Assembly (NCBI RefSeq): GCF_007860105.1
Contig: NZ_SJPU01000004.1
Coordinates: 62,001 to 126,000 of the forward strand
DNA length: 64,000 bases
Reading direction: 5' to 3'
Origin: Allorhodopirellula heiligendammensis
GTDB lineage: Bacteria > Planctomycetota > Planctomycetia > Pirellulales > Pirellulaceae
Shown here one piece after another: positions 35,268 through 46,300 of this stretch. Each line of letters begins with the position of its first letter. Position 1 is the first letter of the stretch. The notes beneath the pieces were generated by a model. It was not told where the DNA came from and searched no databases. It saw nothing but the letters and a program-made list of their open reading frames with translations. The position numbers and the translations under genes were made by a program.

Positions 35268-37937
35268 ATGTCGAGGGCAGAAACACTTCTCACGGGGAGC
35301 CGAAGACTCATGCTTGGTTCGAGTTTAGATTCGATTTGCACGAACGCTCGATGCGTTTTACAAGGCATCGTGCTGTTGATGACGACAGTTGTCGGACCTT
35401 CGCTGATCTCAACTACGATCGTTTCCGCTGCCGATCTATTGGCCGCCCAGCAGCAGTTTCTCGCCGGTCAGTACGAGGACGCTGCGGCAGTTGCTGCTGC
35501 GGAAGTCGAACGTGGAACATGGAATGAGCGGTGGCCGCGATTGCTCATCGACTGCCAGATGACCACCGGAGAGTATGCGGCTGCGCTGCAGACCTACGAG
35601 GATGCTATTCAAAGGTATCCGACCAGCCTGTCACTGCGTGTGCAGGGACTGGGGGTCATGCGGTTTAACAACCTGCCTGTGCTCGCTGAGGAATCTCAAG
35701 CTCGCATCCTCCAACTCTTGCGAACCGCTCCCGCCCGTTTTGCCAGCCGCGATAACCTAGTCGCCGCCGGTCGCTATTTCTCTGAGCGTGGCGAAGACGC
35801 TCGTCAAATCTTGAAACTGTTTTATGATCGCGCCCGGGATAGTGACCCCACTTTCGTCGAGGCATACATTGCGACTGCGGAGTTAGCGCTGCAGAAAGGG
35901 GATTTCAAAGTCGCGGCGGAAACGTTGCAGCAGGCCCAACGCATCGAGACGACCGACCCACGCGTTCACTATCTGTTGGCTCGGGCTTGGGAATCGAGTG
36001 ATGCCGAAAAGGCGGCCAAAGCGATTTCCCAGGCTTTAACGCTCAATCCGCGACACGTACCGAGCTTGTTGTTCGTTGCTGATCGTTCCATTGATCGGGA
36101 ACAATACCACGCGGCGGAATCTACCCTGCAAGAGATCCTGGCGATTAATCCCCACGAGCAACAAGCCTGGGCGTTACGGGCAGTGCTGGCTCACTTAGCG
36201 GGTAACGAGGATATCGAGGCTTTGATGCGCGCCTCGGCTCTGAGCACGTGGGCAGCCAACCCGCAGGTGGATCACCTGATCGGCCTCAAGCTGTCTCAAA
36301 AGTATCGCTTCAAGGAGGGCTCCGAATATCAACGTGCCGCGCTCGAGCTAGACCCCAACTACACCACCGCAAGTTTTCAATTAGCCCAAGACCTGCTCCG
36401 TCTGGGCTATGACGATGTGGGTTGGGAGCTCGCCCATGAAGTCGCCGCAGACGACGAGTACAACGTCATTGCACACAACCTAATCACGCTTCACGATCGG
36501 CTGCAAAAGTTCAGTGTTTTGGAAATGGGCGACATCCACGTACGGATGGATCGCCAGGAAGCTGAGATCTATGGTGACGCGGTGCTGGAGTTATTGACCG
36601 AAGCCGAGTCCGTCCTGTGCACCAAGTACGACGTCGAACCCACGGCGCCGATCGTTGTTGAGATCTTTCCTGAACAAAAAGACTTCGCTATTCGCACCTT
36701 TGGATTACCAGGAGGAGCCGGTTTCTTAGGCGTTTGCTTTGGTCGCGTTATTACCGCAAACAGCCCAGCCTCACAGGGGCCACGACCTAGCAATTGGCGC
36801 AGCGTGCTCTGGCACGAATTCTGCCACGTGGTCACGCTGGAGAAAACCAAGAATCGAATGCCACGTTGGCTCAGCGAGGGGATTTCTGTTTACGAGGAGC
36901 GGCAGCGTGATCCGTCTTGGGGCGAATCAATGACGCCGCAGTATCGTGCAATGCTGCTGGATGAAAAACTGACGCGGGTGAGCAACCTGAGCGCCGCATT
37001 CCTCAGCCCACCGTCACCGACACATCTGCAATTTGCGTACTTTGAGTCATCGCTTGTCGTCGAATTTTTAATCGAGCGTCACGGGATGGACGCATTGAAA
37101 CAGATACTCGGTGACCTGGGAGATGGCCTGCCCATCAATGATGCGCTTGTTCGTTCCGCAGGATCACTTGGGAAATTAGATAGTGAATTTGCTGATTTCG
37201 CTCGCCAGAGAGCGGAGGCATTTGCTCCGGAAGTCGACTGGTCGAAAGGCGACCTCCCCGAGCAGGCGTCGCTTGATCAGCTGCAAGCATGGAGCGAGCA
37301 ACATCCTGATAATTATTGGGCTCTACGAGGTCTCGCCGAAGCATATTTCGCAGCAAAGCAATGGGAAGAGGCGCAGGCTCCCCTCGAACGCCTGCGGGAG
37401 CTAGATGCGGTGACTGCCGAGCGAGGTGGCCCGTTGGAGATGTTGGCTGACGTTTATCACGCCACCAACCAGCCACAGCAAGAACGCGAAACACTCGAAA
37501 TAATTGTTTCACTTTCCAGCGATGCTTTACCGGCATTGCGGCGTTTAATGGAGATGGCCGTCGAAAACCAAGAATGGGATCAATTGTCCAACTACGCCGG
37601 AGACGTCTTGTCGATCAATCCATTGCTGCCAACCGGCCACGAACAACTGGCGCGGGCGGCTGACGAACTTGATCGGCCTAAGGATACCGTGCGATCCTTG
37701 CGCGCGCTCGCCAACATGGACCCCGTCGATCCTGCTGCTCTCGACTTTCGCCTCGCCCAGGCTCTGGCGACGATGGGTTCAACCGATCAAGCCAGACAGC
37801 ACGTGCTACGGGCACTCGAAGAAGCCCCCCGCTACCGCGACGCCCATCGGTTGTTGTTACATTTAGCTGAGGAAACACCTGCGTCTTCGGCTGCCGAGGA
37901 GCAAACCGCACCAGATCCCAGCGAGGAGAGCCCATGA
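35268..37937 (+). CDS. TPR protein with gluzincin (peptidase MA-like) domain
   Basis: The product has 889 residues. ATG 35310 is the alternative start; it has GGGGAG upstream and begins a better signal peptide (hydrophobic VLQGIVLLMTTVVGPSLIS). TPR helices fill about residues 60-420 (LLAAQQQFLAGQYEDAAAVA, SDAEKAAKAISQALTLNP). The peptidase domain has the zinc motif HEFCH (H516-H520) followed by PRWLSEGISVYEE, which supplies the third ligand. More TPRs follow to the end (EDALQ-like and PALRRLMEMAVENQ-like helices). It should act outside the cytoplasm. The DUF4159 gene overlaps its stop as ATGA, so translation is coupled, and it starts the long MoxR-type gene run. Confidence 0.9.
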   Translation: MSRAETLLTGSRRLMLGSSLDSICTNARCVLQGIVLLMTTVVGPSLISTTIVSAADLLAAQQQFLAGQYEDAAAVAAAEVERGTWNERWPRLLIDCQMTTGEYAAALQTYEDAIQRYPTSLSLRVQGLGVMRFNNLPVLAEESQARILQLLRTAPARFASRDNLVAAGRYFSERGEDARQILKLFYDRARDSDPTFVEAYIATAELALQKGDFKVAAETLQQAQRIETTDPRVHYLLARAWESSDAEKAAKAISQALTLNPRHVPSLLFVADRSIDREQYHAAESTLQEILAINPHEQQAWALRAVLAHLAGNEDIEALMRASALSTWAANPQVDHLIGLKLSQKYRFKEGSEYQRAALELDPNYTTASFQLAQDLLRLGYDDVGWELAHEVAADDEYNVIAHNLITLHDRLQKFSVLEMGDIHVRMDRQEAEIYGDAVLELLTEAESVLCTKYDVEPTAPIVVEIFPEQKDFAIRTFGLPGGAGFLGVCFGRVITANSPASQGPRPSNWRSVLWHEFCHVVTLEKTKNRMPRWLSEGISVYEERQRDPSWGESMTPQYRAMLLDEKLTRVSNLSAAFLSPPSPTHLQFAYFESSLVVEFLIERHGMDALKQILGDLGDGLPINDALVRSAGSLGKLDSEFADFARQRAEAFAPEVDWSKGDLPEQASLDQLQAWSEQHPDNYWALRGLAEAYFAAKQWEEAQAPLERLRELDAVTAERGGPLEMLADVYHATNQPQQERETLEIIVSLSSDALPALRRLMEMAVENQEWDQLSNYAGDVLSINPLLPTGHEQLARAADELDRPKDTVRSLRALANMDPVDPAALDFRLAQALATMGSTDQARQHVLRALEEAPRYRDAHRLLLHLAEETPASSAAEEQTAPDPSEESP

Positions 37938-38794
37938 TCGCACGTACTCCATCTCGAAAATTGGTGCTTGGCCTTGCGGTGTTGGCGATGTTGCTTTCCG
38001 GTGTTGCCGCAGCGCAGCGCGGATGGTGGCGCGACGGGATCTCCAGCGAACGCAATGGTGTCCCGGACTGGGAAGTGGACGAGGATTTCAAAGGTGACCT
38101 ATTCACGTTTGTACGCATCAGGTACGAGTCCTACGGCGGCCGGGGACGTGGACGAGGTGGTGGCGGCTGGCGCACCGACTACCGCGATAGCGATCTTAAC
38201 TTCTCACTTCGTCTGCAGCAGCTAACGACTTTGAAAGTCAACCCTGAACCAAAGGTCTTGGAACTGACAGATGAAGAGCTGTTCGATTATCCGTTTATCT
38301 ACATTATCGAACCCGGTTCGCTGATGTTCAATGAGGCCGAGGTTGCAGCCCTACGCCGCTATTGTCTTAACGGTGGCTTCTTGATGGTGGATGATTTTTG
38401 GGGTGACTCGCAGTACGACAACCTGAGACAGGAACTGCAACGAGTCTTTCCCGATCGCACTCCCCAGGAAGTGCCACTGTCGCACGAAATTTTTCACTGC
38501 GTTTACGATTTGAAGGAAAAACCTCAGGTGCCTGCCATCAATGCCGCCCGCCGCGGCTACGATGGCAGCATCGGCACCTGGGAGCAAACGTGGGACGGAA
38601 GTGACAACTCGATTCCGCACTATCGGGCCATCTATGATGACGAAGACCGCATCATGGTTTTCATCTGTCACAACACCGATCTCGGTGACGGCTGGGAGCG
38701 TGAAGGCGAGGACCAGTGGTACTTCGAAGAGTTCTCTGTCAAAAAAGCCTATCCCATGGGAATCAATATTGTGACTTATGCCATGACGCATTGA
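37934..38794 (+). CDS. DUF4159 exported protein
   Basis: The product has 286 residues with a signal peptide to about residue 31 (VLGLAVLAMLLSGVAAAQ). A Gly/Arg-rich stretch (about 65-78, RGRGRGGGGW) follows. The rest fits DUF4159: LNFSLRLQQLTTLKV, NGGFLMVDDFWGDSQYDNLR, LSHEIFHCVYDL and EDRIMVFICHNTDLGDGWE. The family has a Rossmann-like or GATase-like fold and usually accompanies MoxR/BatA operons. The start overlaps the upstream stop by four bases (ATGA). A 304-base gap with three GCTAGC motifs follows before the MoxR gene. The molecular role is unknown. Confidence 0.92.
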   Translation: MIARTPSRKLVLGLAVLAMLLSGVAAAQRGWWRDGISSERNGVPDWEVDEDFKGDLFTFVRIRYESYGGRGRGRGGGGWRTDYRDSDLNFSLRLQQLTTLKVNPEPKVLELTDEELFDYPFIYIIEPGSLMFNEAEVAALRRYCLNGGFLMVDDFWGDSQYDNLRQELQRVFPDRTPQEVPLSHEIFHCVYDLKEKPQVPAINAARRGYDGSIGTWEQTWDGSDNSIPHYRAIYDDEDRIMVFICHNTDLGDGWEREGEDQWYFEEFSVKKAYPMGINIVTYAMTH

Positions 38795-39098
38795 CAAACA
38801 TCACAAACTTGTTGCACCTTGAATCAACCGGTCAGCGCTAGCCCCGGTTTCCTATCGCCAGCAGCGAGGAACACTCACTAACATACCAACGTGCGATGCT
38901 TCACCTTCGTCAAGATAGCCGCAGTTCTAAGCGTCCAGTAGAACGCGGCTAGCGGCCACCGACTGATTCCCACTCGGACGAGTCCGAACGATCCACGACT
39001 GCTGAAACGCCGGTGCTAGCCGCCACCAATGTTATCTCGTATGGATCGCCGCGAAACTTGAGACGCCCCCGAAACCTCGATTAAAAGTTCTTTTGCCG
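38795..39098. other. Intergenic region with three GCTAGC-centred motifs
   Basis: This 304-base gap interrupts an otherwise tight operon. It carries GCTAGC at 38837-38842, 38948-38953 and 39015-39020. The second and third sit in nine-base arms GCGGCTAGC (38945-38953) and GCTAGCCGC (39015-39023) that are exact reverse complements, so a stem with a loop of about 61 bases could form. Around the first, AACCGG and CCGGTT flank the core as a second inverted repeat. No gene is visible. Confidence 0.5.
38945..39023. repeat. Inverted repeat GCGGCTAGC / GCTAGCCGC
   Basis: Two exact nine-base inverted arms lie between the DUF4159 and MoxR genes. A related GCTAGC copy lies about 110 bases upstream. They may be a genome-wide interspersed motif, an operator, or an RNA hairpin that tunes downstream expression. 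Confidence 0.5.
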
Positions 39099-40112
39099 AT
39101 GACCGTGGAAACCATGTCCCTCGAAGAGGAAGCCCGTGTTGTGGAGCAAATCCGCACGGGACGAGAGCAGATTAGCCGTGAACTATCCAAAGTGATCGTC
39201 GGTCAACAGGATGTCATTGAACAGCTGTTGATCTGTTTGTTTGCAGGTGGTCATTGCCTGATCACCGGCGCTCCGGGACTCGCCAAAACACTATTGGTCA
39301 GCAGCGTGGCGAGAGTATTTCACCTTCATTTCCAACGCATCCAGTTTACTCCTGACTTGATGCCGGCTGACATTACGGGCACGGAGATTCTTGAGCAGTC
39401 CGAGGATGGACGCCGCCAGTTGCAGTTCGTCAAAGGTCCTATTTTCGCCAACGTGATTCTCGCTGACGAGATCAATCGTACGCCGCCGAAAACTCAAGCC
39501 GCGTTGCTTGAGGCGATGCAGGAGCACCAAGTCACCGCGACCGGAAGGCGACATAAACTGGAGGAGCCGTTTTTCGTATTAGCCACACAGAATCCAATCG
39601 AGATGGAGGGAACGTACCCGCTCCCGGAGGCTCAACTTGATCGTTTCATGTTCAACGTGATGATCGACTACTTGCCCAAAGAGGATGAGCTTGCGGTCGT
39701 ACTACGGACGACTTCGTCGCGGCCCGAGGCGATTGAGCCCTTGTTCACGGGTGAGGACGTGATCCGATTCCACGAGGCTGTCCGTAAGGTGCCGATTGCA
39801 AATGAGGTCGGTGCGTACGCTGTTCGCTTGTCAGCGTCCACTCGGCCAGGACGTGAAGGCACACCCGACTTCATCGACAACTGGGTGAGTTGGGGCGCGG
39901 GAACACGAGCTGCTCAAACTCTGGTGTTAGGCGCAAAGGCTCGTGCTCTCCTCAATGGCAAAGCACATGTGAGCATGGATGACATTCGGGCGCTCGCCCA
40001 CCCCACGCTGAGGCACCGCGTGCTACTCAGCTACAAGGCGGAAGCTGAAGGTATCACGATCGAAAATGTGATCGACCAATTGTTATCGAATGTTTCGACC
40101 TCGGCTTCCTGA
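39099..40112 (+). CDS. MoxR family AAA+ ATPase
   Basis: I use ATG 39099 rather than TTG 39093; the product has 337 residues, the normal MoxR length. Walker A is GAPGLAKT (57-64), Walker B with the sensor is NVILADEINRTPPKTQAALL (about 121-140), and the MoxR signature ATQNPIEMEGTYPLPEAQLD is present. The C-terminal lid shows ALAHPTLRHRVLLSYKAEAEG. MoxR proteins act as chaperone-like ATPases that mature vWA or metal-dependent partners. The DUF58 and BatA-type vWA genes follow directly, so those products are the likely clients. Confidence 0.95.
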   Translation: MTVETMSLEEEARVVEQIRTGREQISRELSKVIVGQQDVIEQLLICLFAGGHCLITGAPGLAKTLLVSSVARVFHLHFQRIQFTPDLMPADITGTEILEQSEDGRRQLQFVKGPIFANVILADEINRTPPKTQAALLEAMQEHQVTATGRRHKLEEPFFVLATQNPIEMEGTYPLPEAQLDRFMFNVMIDYLPKEDELAVVLRTTSSRPEAIEPLFTGEDVIRFHEAVRKVPIANEVGAYAVRLSASTRPGREGTPDFIDNWVSWGAGTRAAQTLVLGAKARALLNGKAHVSMDDIRALAHPTLRHRVLLSYKAEAEGITIENVIDQLLSNVSTSAS

Positions 40113-40122
40113 TCGGATTCTC

Positions 40123-41175
40123 ATGGCCAGCGCAAGCCCAACTATCGGTCAGCCAAGCAACGAGAACAGTCGCGTTGCGAACAAGCAAGCGAACAGTAAG
40201 CGATCAGCGGATCGAGGTGCCAATGGCACCAATGGTGCCACCCAGATCGATCCGCTCGCGGTGATGCGCATCAAAGACCTACAGCTCCGCGCCAAGGCGG
40301 TCGTGGAAGGATTCTACAACGGTCTGCACCGCAGTCCTTTCCACGGCTATTCAGTTGAATTTAGCGAGTACCGCCCCTATAGCGTTGGCGACGATCTCCG
40401 CGGGCTCGACTGGAAGCTGTTTGCCCGTAGCGACCGTTATTTCATCAAGAAGTTCGAGGATGAAACAAATCGTCGCTGCTATCTGGTTCTCGACCAAAGT
40501 CAATCGATGGGTTTCAGCTCGCTCGATTACTCCAAAATCGAATATGCGCGAACGATGGTCGCAACGCTCGCTTACTACCTCACTCTGCAGCGAGACAGCG
40601 TTGGACTGATGACTTTTGATGAAACGATCGGCGACTTCATCAGCGCCAGAAATCGGCCGGGTCATCTGCGTCAGCTATTTGTTGCACTTTCGCGTGAGAC
40701 TCGCGGCAGCGGGACGGACCTGGATGGACCATTGCGGCAAATTGCATCGTTGATTCGCCGGCGTGGCCTGGTGATCCTCGTCTCGGACTTGCTCGCTCCG
40801 CCAGAGTCGCTGCGGACGAACCTAGCCTATCTGAGATCACGCGGGCACGAGGTGATGATCTTGCGGGTCAACGATCCCGCTGAAACGCAACTGCAACTCG
40901 ACTCACCCAGCATGATTGTCGACCTAGAGACTGGCAAAGAGATTTACATTGATCCCGAGGCGGCCAGAGGCGACTACGTGAAACGCTTTGACGAGCACGG
41001 ACGGCAGATCCAGGCGATCTGTGATGCACTGGGCGTCGACTATTTCCCCATCACAACTGACCAGCCTATGGAGCAGGTACTTTTTCATCTGGTCAATTCG
41101 CAGCAACGTCGCAGCGCCCGGACGGCGCGGGGTGGGATGCTGGCCAGCGCCCATCGATCTGGAGGTGCCACGTGA
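40123..41175 (+). CDS. DUF58 vWA-like protein
   Basis: I choose ATG 40123, which avoids overlap with the MoxR gene; ATG 40090 is in frame but adds an unlikely leader. The product has 350 residues. The DUF58 signature EYRPYSVGDDLRGLDWKLFA is intact and is followed by a vWA domain with the metal-ion site LDQSQSM (D-x-S-x-S). The N-terminal 45 residues are polar and low in complexity. No signal peptide is seen, so the protein is cytoplasmic, and it is the usual MoxR partner. Its stop overlaps the GTG start of the next gene by four bases. Confidence 0.93.
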   Translation: MASASPTIGQPSNENSRVANKQANSKRSADRGANGTNGATQIDPLAVMRIKDLQLRAKAVVEGFYNGLHRSPFHGYSVEFSEYRPYSVGDDLRGLDWKLFARSDRYFIKKFEDETNRRCYLVLDQSQSMGFSSLDYSKIEYARTMVATLAYYLTLQRDSVGLMTFDETIGDFISARNRPGHLRQLFVALSRETRGSGTDLDGPLRQIASLIRRRGLVILVSDLLAPPESLRTNLAYLRSRGHEVMILRVNDPAETQLQLDSPSMIVDLETGKEIYIDPEAARGDYVKRFDEHGRQIQAICDALGVDYFPITTDQPMEQVLFHLVNSQQRRSARTARGGMLASAHRSGGAT

Positions 41176-43397
41176 GCCTGCTCGCACCGCTCTACTTCGC
41201 AGGCGCACTCGCAATCGGCTTGCCGATCCTATTCCACATGATCCGCCGCCGACCGCGCGGCGAAGTCAAGTTCAGCTCGCTGATGTTTTTGCGCCCTACC
41301 CCGCCGAAATTAACGCGGCGGAGCCGCTTGGATAACTGGCCACTGCTCTTGATCCGCGCACTGGCTTTGTTACTCATGGCGGCTGCCTTTGCCCGGCCGT
41401 ACTTGCGCAGTGCAACAACCGCCGATTCAGATTTGCCAGGACGGCGGATGGTGATCGCCGTGGATCGGAGCGCCAGCATGCAGCGTGCAGGTCTCTGGGA
41501 TCAAGCCAAGACGCAAGTCGACGAAGTCTTGTCCGACCTCCGCCCCGGTGACGAGATTGCCTTGGTCGCCTTTGACAACGAACCCACAACGCTGTTGCAA
41601 TTCGATCAAACCAGTCGCCTGACGCCCGCTCAGATGCGATCATCGGTCAATGCAGCGCTCGTTGAGAGCGCCCCCACCTGGGCCAGTACCGACCTAGGCC
41701 GTGCAATTGCGTTTGCAGCCGACTTGGCGGTGACTTACGAACCCGCTGACCGCGAACTACTGAGCGAGAATACTTCGGAACTCTCAACCAGCGAATCCTC
41801 CCACCGCAGCGGGCCGGCGACGCTGATCGTCGTCACCGATATGCAGGTCGGTAGCAATATCGAAAGCCTGCAGGTTTTCGCTTGGCCCGACCAGCTGAGC
41901 CTCGACATTCGCCGAGTGTTTTCAGATCGGCGAACCAACGCATCGGCCCAGGTACTGACGATGCCAGACAGTGCGCCGGAGACGAAGGATGGAGTTCGTA
42001 TTCGCGTGTCCAATTCTGCCAGCGCCGATCAATCGTCGTTTCGTGTCAGCTGGGCCAATTCGGGGGGCGTGGAACTTGAGGATTCGGGAATGCCGATCCA
42101 GGTACCCCCAGGTGAGTCTCGGGTGATGCGGATGCCGGAGCCGGCCCCGGGTGCCACCGCATTGAAGCTGGAAGGCGACGACCACGACTTCGACAACACT
42201 TGGTACATCGTCAGTCCGCAGCCGGAATCATTGTCACTCCTGTATCTGGGTGCTGATCCCTCAAACGCTGGCAAGCCGGACACTGTCAGCGGTTCGGACG
42301 GCCGTCCTAGTTCGATGACGCCGAATCCACGCAGTAGCCTGCTCTATTACCTGCAGCGCGTGCCTCTCAACACGAGCCGCAGAACAGTGTCCATCGAGTC
42401 GATGTCGCCGGATGACCTGAAGAAAGTCCCTGATTCGAAGGACGTACCGTTAGTGGTGGTGACCGAGCCCTGTTCCACGGATACAGCAGGGTTGTTGCGC
42501 GAGTACGTCCGTTCGGGAGGGCAACTGTTGTACGTCCTCGCCAGGGAAGACATGCACGAGGCGTCGACGGTCTCCCTCCGATCAATCGCGGGAGTGGATG
42601 AATTGCTGATTAATGAAGCTTCGGTAAGTGATTATGTGATGCTTTCACGAATCAACTTTCGTCATCCCCTGTTCGCGAGCATGTCAGATCCCCAGTTTAA
42701 CGATTTCACGAAGATTCGCTTCTGGTCCCATCGGACACTCACGCAACTTCCGGAAAAGTGGAATATCCTGGCTCAATTTGACGATGGAGATCCCGCCTTG
42801 GTTGAACAGTCCATCGGTGACGGCACGATGTGGGTGTTGGCCGCAGGCTGGCAACCGGAAGCGAGCCAACTGGCGTTGTCGACCAAGTTCATTCCGTTGA
42901 TCTTTGGACTATTCGACGCCAGTAAGGGATTTCCAAACAGTGGCAATCTATTCTCGGTGGGTGATCAGCTTTCTCTGGAGCCCTCGCCGACCGCAGAGAT
43001 CACACTGCCGGATGGACAGATGGTCGCCATCCAAAATCCGTCTGATTTCAGCACCTTCGATCAGCCTGGGATTTACTCGATCCGCGATGGCGACTCGACG
43101 CGCAGCATGGCAGTCAATATTGAGAGCGCCGAGAGTCTGACTGACACGATCGGAGCGGATGCCTTGGAGCGTTTCGGCATCAAATTAGGGTCTACCCCGT
43201 CAACTGCAGTCGAGTTAGCCAGCGAGCGTCAACTTCGTGACCTTGAACTGGAGGGGCGGCAACGATTGTGGCAATGGTTACTGGTGGCTGCCTTGGCACT
43301 CCTCGGATTAGAAACGTTACTTGGCGGTCTGCTCAGCAAATCGCGGCCGGCCCACTACCCTACGCCGATTGCTGCGAGGTTTAACGATGCACGATAA
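41172..43397 (+). CDS. BatA-type membrane protein with vWA domain
   Basis: The product has 741 residues and starts with GTG at 41172, overlapping the DUF58 stop (GTGA). The N-terminal BatA module has two membrane helices (about 5-22 and 57-76) around the VKFSSLMFLRP motif. A vWA domain follows with the metal site DRSAS at 98-102. A large outside region contains a GATase-like segment (SLLYLGADPSN, later VVVTEPCSTDTAGLLREYVRSGG). A final helix near 705-725 (WQWLLVAALALLGLETLLGGL) anchors the C-terminus. It is a membrane partner of the MoxR/DUF58 pair. Its end overlaps the next gene by 11 bases. Confidence 0.92.
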   Translation: MSLLAPLYFAGALAIGLPILFHMIRRRPRGEVKFSSLMFLRPTPPKLTRRSRLDNWPLLLIRALALLLMAAAFARPYLRSATTADSDLPGRRMVIAVDRSASMQRAGLWDQAKTQVDEVLSDLRPGDEIALVAFDNEPTTLLQFDQTSRLTPAQMRSSVNAALVESAPTWASTDLGRAIAFAADLAVTYEPADRELLSENTSELSTSESSHRSGPATLIVVTDMQVGSNIESLQVFAWPDQLSLDIRRVFSDRRTNASAQVLTMPDSAPETKDGVRIRVSNSASADQSSFRVSWANSGGVELEDSGMPIQVPPGESRVMRMPEPAPGATALKLEGDDHDFDNTWYIVSPQPESLSLLYLGADPSNAGKPDTVSGSDGRPSSMTPNPRSSLLYYLQRVPLNTSRRTVSIESMSPDDLKKVPDSKDVPLVVVTEPCSTDTAGLLREYVRSGGQLLYVLAREDMHEASTVSLRSIAGVDELLINEASVSDYVMLSRINFRHPLFASMSDPQFNDFTKIRFWSHRTLTQLPEKWNILAQFDDGDPALVEQSIGDGTMWVLAAGWQPEASQLALSTKFIPLIFGLFDASKGFPNSGNLFSVGDQLSLEPSPTAEITLPDGQMVAIQNPSDFSTFDQPGIYSIRDGDSTRSMAVNIESAESLTDTIGADALERFGIKLGSTPSTAVELASERQLRDLELEGRQRLWQWLLVAALALLGLETLLGGLLSKSRPAHYPTPIAARFNDAR

Positions 43398-46300
43398 GCT
43401 GCTCAACCGAATCAATGCCGTGACACGACGCCTACGCGCCGTTCGCCGCTGGCAACTTGGGGCAATCGTAGCATTCACGGGCGCACTGATCGGTATCGCG
43501 CTGTTGAGCTACGCTGAGTCGCACCAACGTAGCGGAACCGAATTGGCTCTTGGACTGCTGATCGGCACAGGAATTCTGTTCATCATTGTTGCTCTATTGG
43601 CACGCTCGAGCTACCGCAATCCGCGTCAAGTTGCTTCGCAAATCGAAAGCCGCTACCCCGATTTGGATCAGCGGCTGCTCACGGCCTTGAGCCAGACTGA
43701 AGACAAACAGCAACCACTGGGTTACTTGCAGCAGCGTGTGTTCAAGGAGGTGCGTGATCATGCGCGCAGTCACGCTTGGGGCGATGTCGTCCCGGAACGA
43801 CGCTTGAAATGGAGTCGGATACTAGGAATTGGCGCAACGGGAATCTGGGCCGTCGTGCTGGGCTTGCTCATGACGTCGCATCCCGCTCAGCAATCTCAAG
43901 CCGTTGCCTCACGAATTGAGCCGGTATGGAAGGTCGTCGTTGAACCAGGAAACACTGAAGTCGAGCGTGGCAGCAGCCTGGTCATCACGGCACGGTTCAG
44001 CGGGTTGAAAACCGACACAGTTCCGAGTGAAGCCGAATTAATCTGCACTGCAGCAGACGGCAGCGAGCGACGCATTGCCATGAAACGGAACTTGGCCGAT
44101 CCCGTTGTGGGCGGTTTTCTGGCCTCAGTTGATCAGGAGCTCACCTATCAAATCGAGGGCGTTGATTGGCAGAGTGAACGGTATCAAGTCGACGTGTTCG
44201 AGTTTCCTGCGGTCGTGCGCAGTGACGCTTATCTCGACTACCCCGAATATACCGGATTGGCTGACAAGCGAGTCGAAGATACCGTCCGCGTTTCGGCTGT
44301 CGAAGGCACTCGTGTCAAATGGATCTGTTTCGTCAACAAACCTGAATCCCGCGGTGAGCTGGTCGCGAAGGACGGCGAGCGGATTACCCTACACAGCGAC
44401 GCAGATAACCCCGGCGCACTGTCCGCAGAGATCGACCTTCAGGAGACAGAGCGTTTCACAGTTAAGTTAATCGACAACGAGGGACGTGAGAATAAGCATC
44501 CACCCGAACTCATCGCTCGGGTCCTGGCCAATCGGCCGCCTGACTTAAAGCTCGCGGTCGCGCGGGACGTGAGCGTCTCGCCGCTTGAGGAACTGCCGAT
44601 CGCGGCGGAAGTTCGAGACGACTTTGGCGTCACACAGATCGGCCTGACCTATCTGTTCGCCGATCAACCTCCGCAAGACGTTACTCTGGCAGAATCAATC
44701 GGTCGAGGTGAAAAGAAACAAGTCGATCATCTAGTCGAATTCGAGAGGCTCGGCGCTGAGCCCGATCAACTCTTGTCCTACCACTTTTGGGCAGACGACA
44801 TCGGTCCTGACGGTCAGCCGCGCCGCACTCAGTCTGATCTCTATTTTGCCGAAGTACGCCCCTTCGAAGAAATCTATCGTGAGGGTGAGCCACCGCCAGG
44901 CGGTCAGTCCCCTCAATCACAACAGGCCAGTCAGTCAAGTCAGAACGCTGAGCAGGCCCAGGAATTGGCTGAACTGCAAAAGGAGATCATCAATGCCACC
45001 TGGACGGTCGTTCGGCGTGAAGGTAATAACCCGCCCACAAAGGACTTTAGCAGTGACGTCCTGCTCCTCATGGAATCGCAGGCGCAAGCGATCGAGATGC
45101 TGGAGGACTTGGCCGAAACCATTCAAGATCCACAATCGGAAGGGTTCGTAGACCTCGTGCGAAAGCACATGCAGACTGCGATGGCCAAGCTCACCGCGGC
45201 AGAAGCCGACGACGTTCCGGAGCCGCTCGCTCCGGCAATGGTGGCCGAGCAAGCCGCCTACGGGGCGCTGCTGAATCTTCGTTCTCGCGAGTTTGAAGTC
45301 GTCCAGTCTCAGCAACAGCAACAACAAAGCAGTTCGAGTTCGTCCGCCCAGCAACGCCAGCAACAACTCGATGAGCTGGAGCTAGAACAGGACGAGAATC
45401 GCTACGAAACACAGCAGCAAGCGCAGGAGACGCAAGTTCAAGAGGAACAGCGGGAAGTCCGTCAAGTACTCAATCGGCTTCGCGAACTGGCCCGCCGCCA
45501 GGAGGACCTGAATAAGCAACTCGCCCAGCTACAGTCGGCACTGGAGCAGGCCGATACCGAGCAAGAGCGGGAGGAAGTCGAGCGTCAACTGAAACGTCTC
45601 CGCGAGCAACAGCAAGATCTTTTGCGGGAAACTGATGAACTAGCCGAACGAATGCAGCAGCCCGAAAACCAAGAGACCATGCAGGAAGCATCTGAAAAGT
45701 TAGAGCAGACACGGGAAAATGTTCGTCAAGCGGCCGAGGCGTTGCAGCAATCAGACGCTGCCGAAGCCCTGACCTCTGGCAAACGCGCCGAGCGTGAGTT
45801 CGAGGAGATGCGGGATGAGTTTCGACAGCGCGCCGCAGGCGAATTCAATGATTCTGTTCGCGAAATGCGAAACGAAGCTCAGGAGTTGAGTCAACAACAA
45901 GAACAACTCGCCGAGCAAATGCAGGAGGTCGATCAAAACGATCAGCCGGGACTCCGCAGCGGAGATATACGTGAGCAAATTCTCGATACACTGGAGGACC
46001 AAGAGGAACGCCTCGGCGAATTGCTTCAGCAAATGCAGGAGACGGTCGAGGAGGCCGAATTGGCGGAGCCGCTGCTCGCCCAAAAACTCTACGATTCTTA
46101 CCGCAGAACCAAGCAGCGACAAATTGAAGAGCGATTGCAGGGAACTTCGGAATTGCTGGACCGCGGTTTCGACCCTCAAGCTCGTGAATTTCAGCGTGAA
46201 GCGGGCGAGGGCATTGAGGAGCTGCGGAAGGATCTCGAAGATGCCGCCGAGTCCGTGCTGGGAGATGAAACCGAGGCCCTCCAACGGGCACTCGGGGAGT

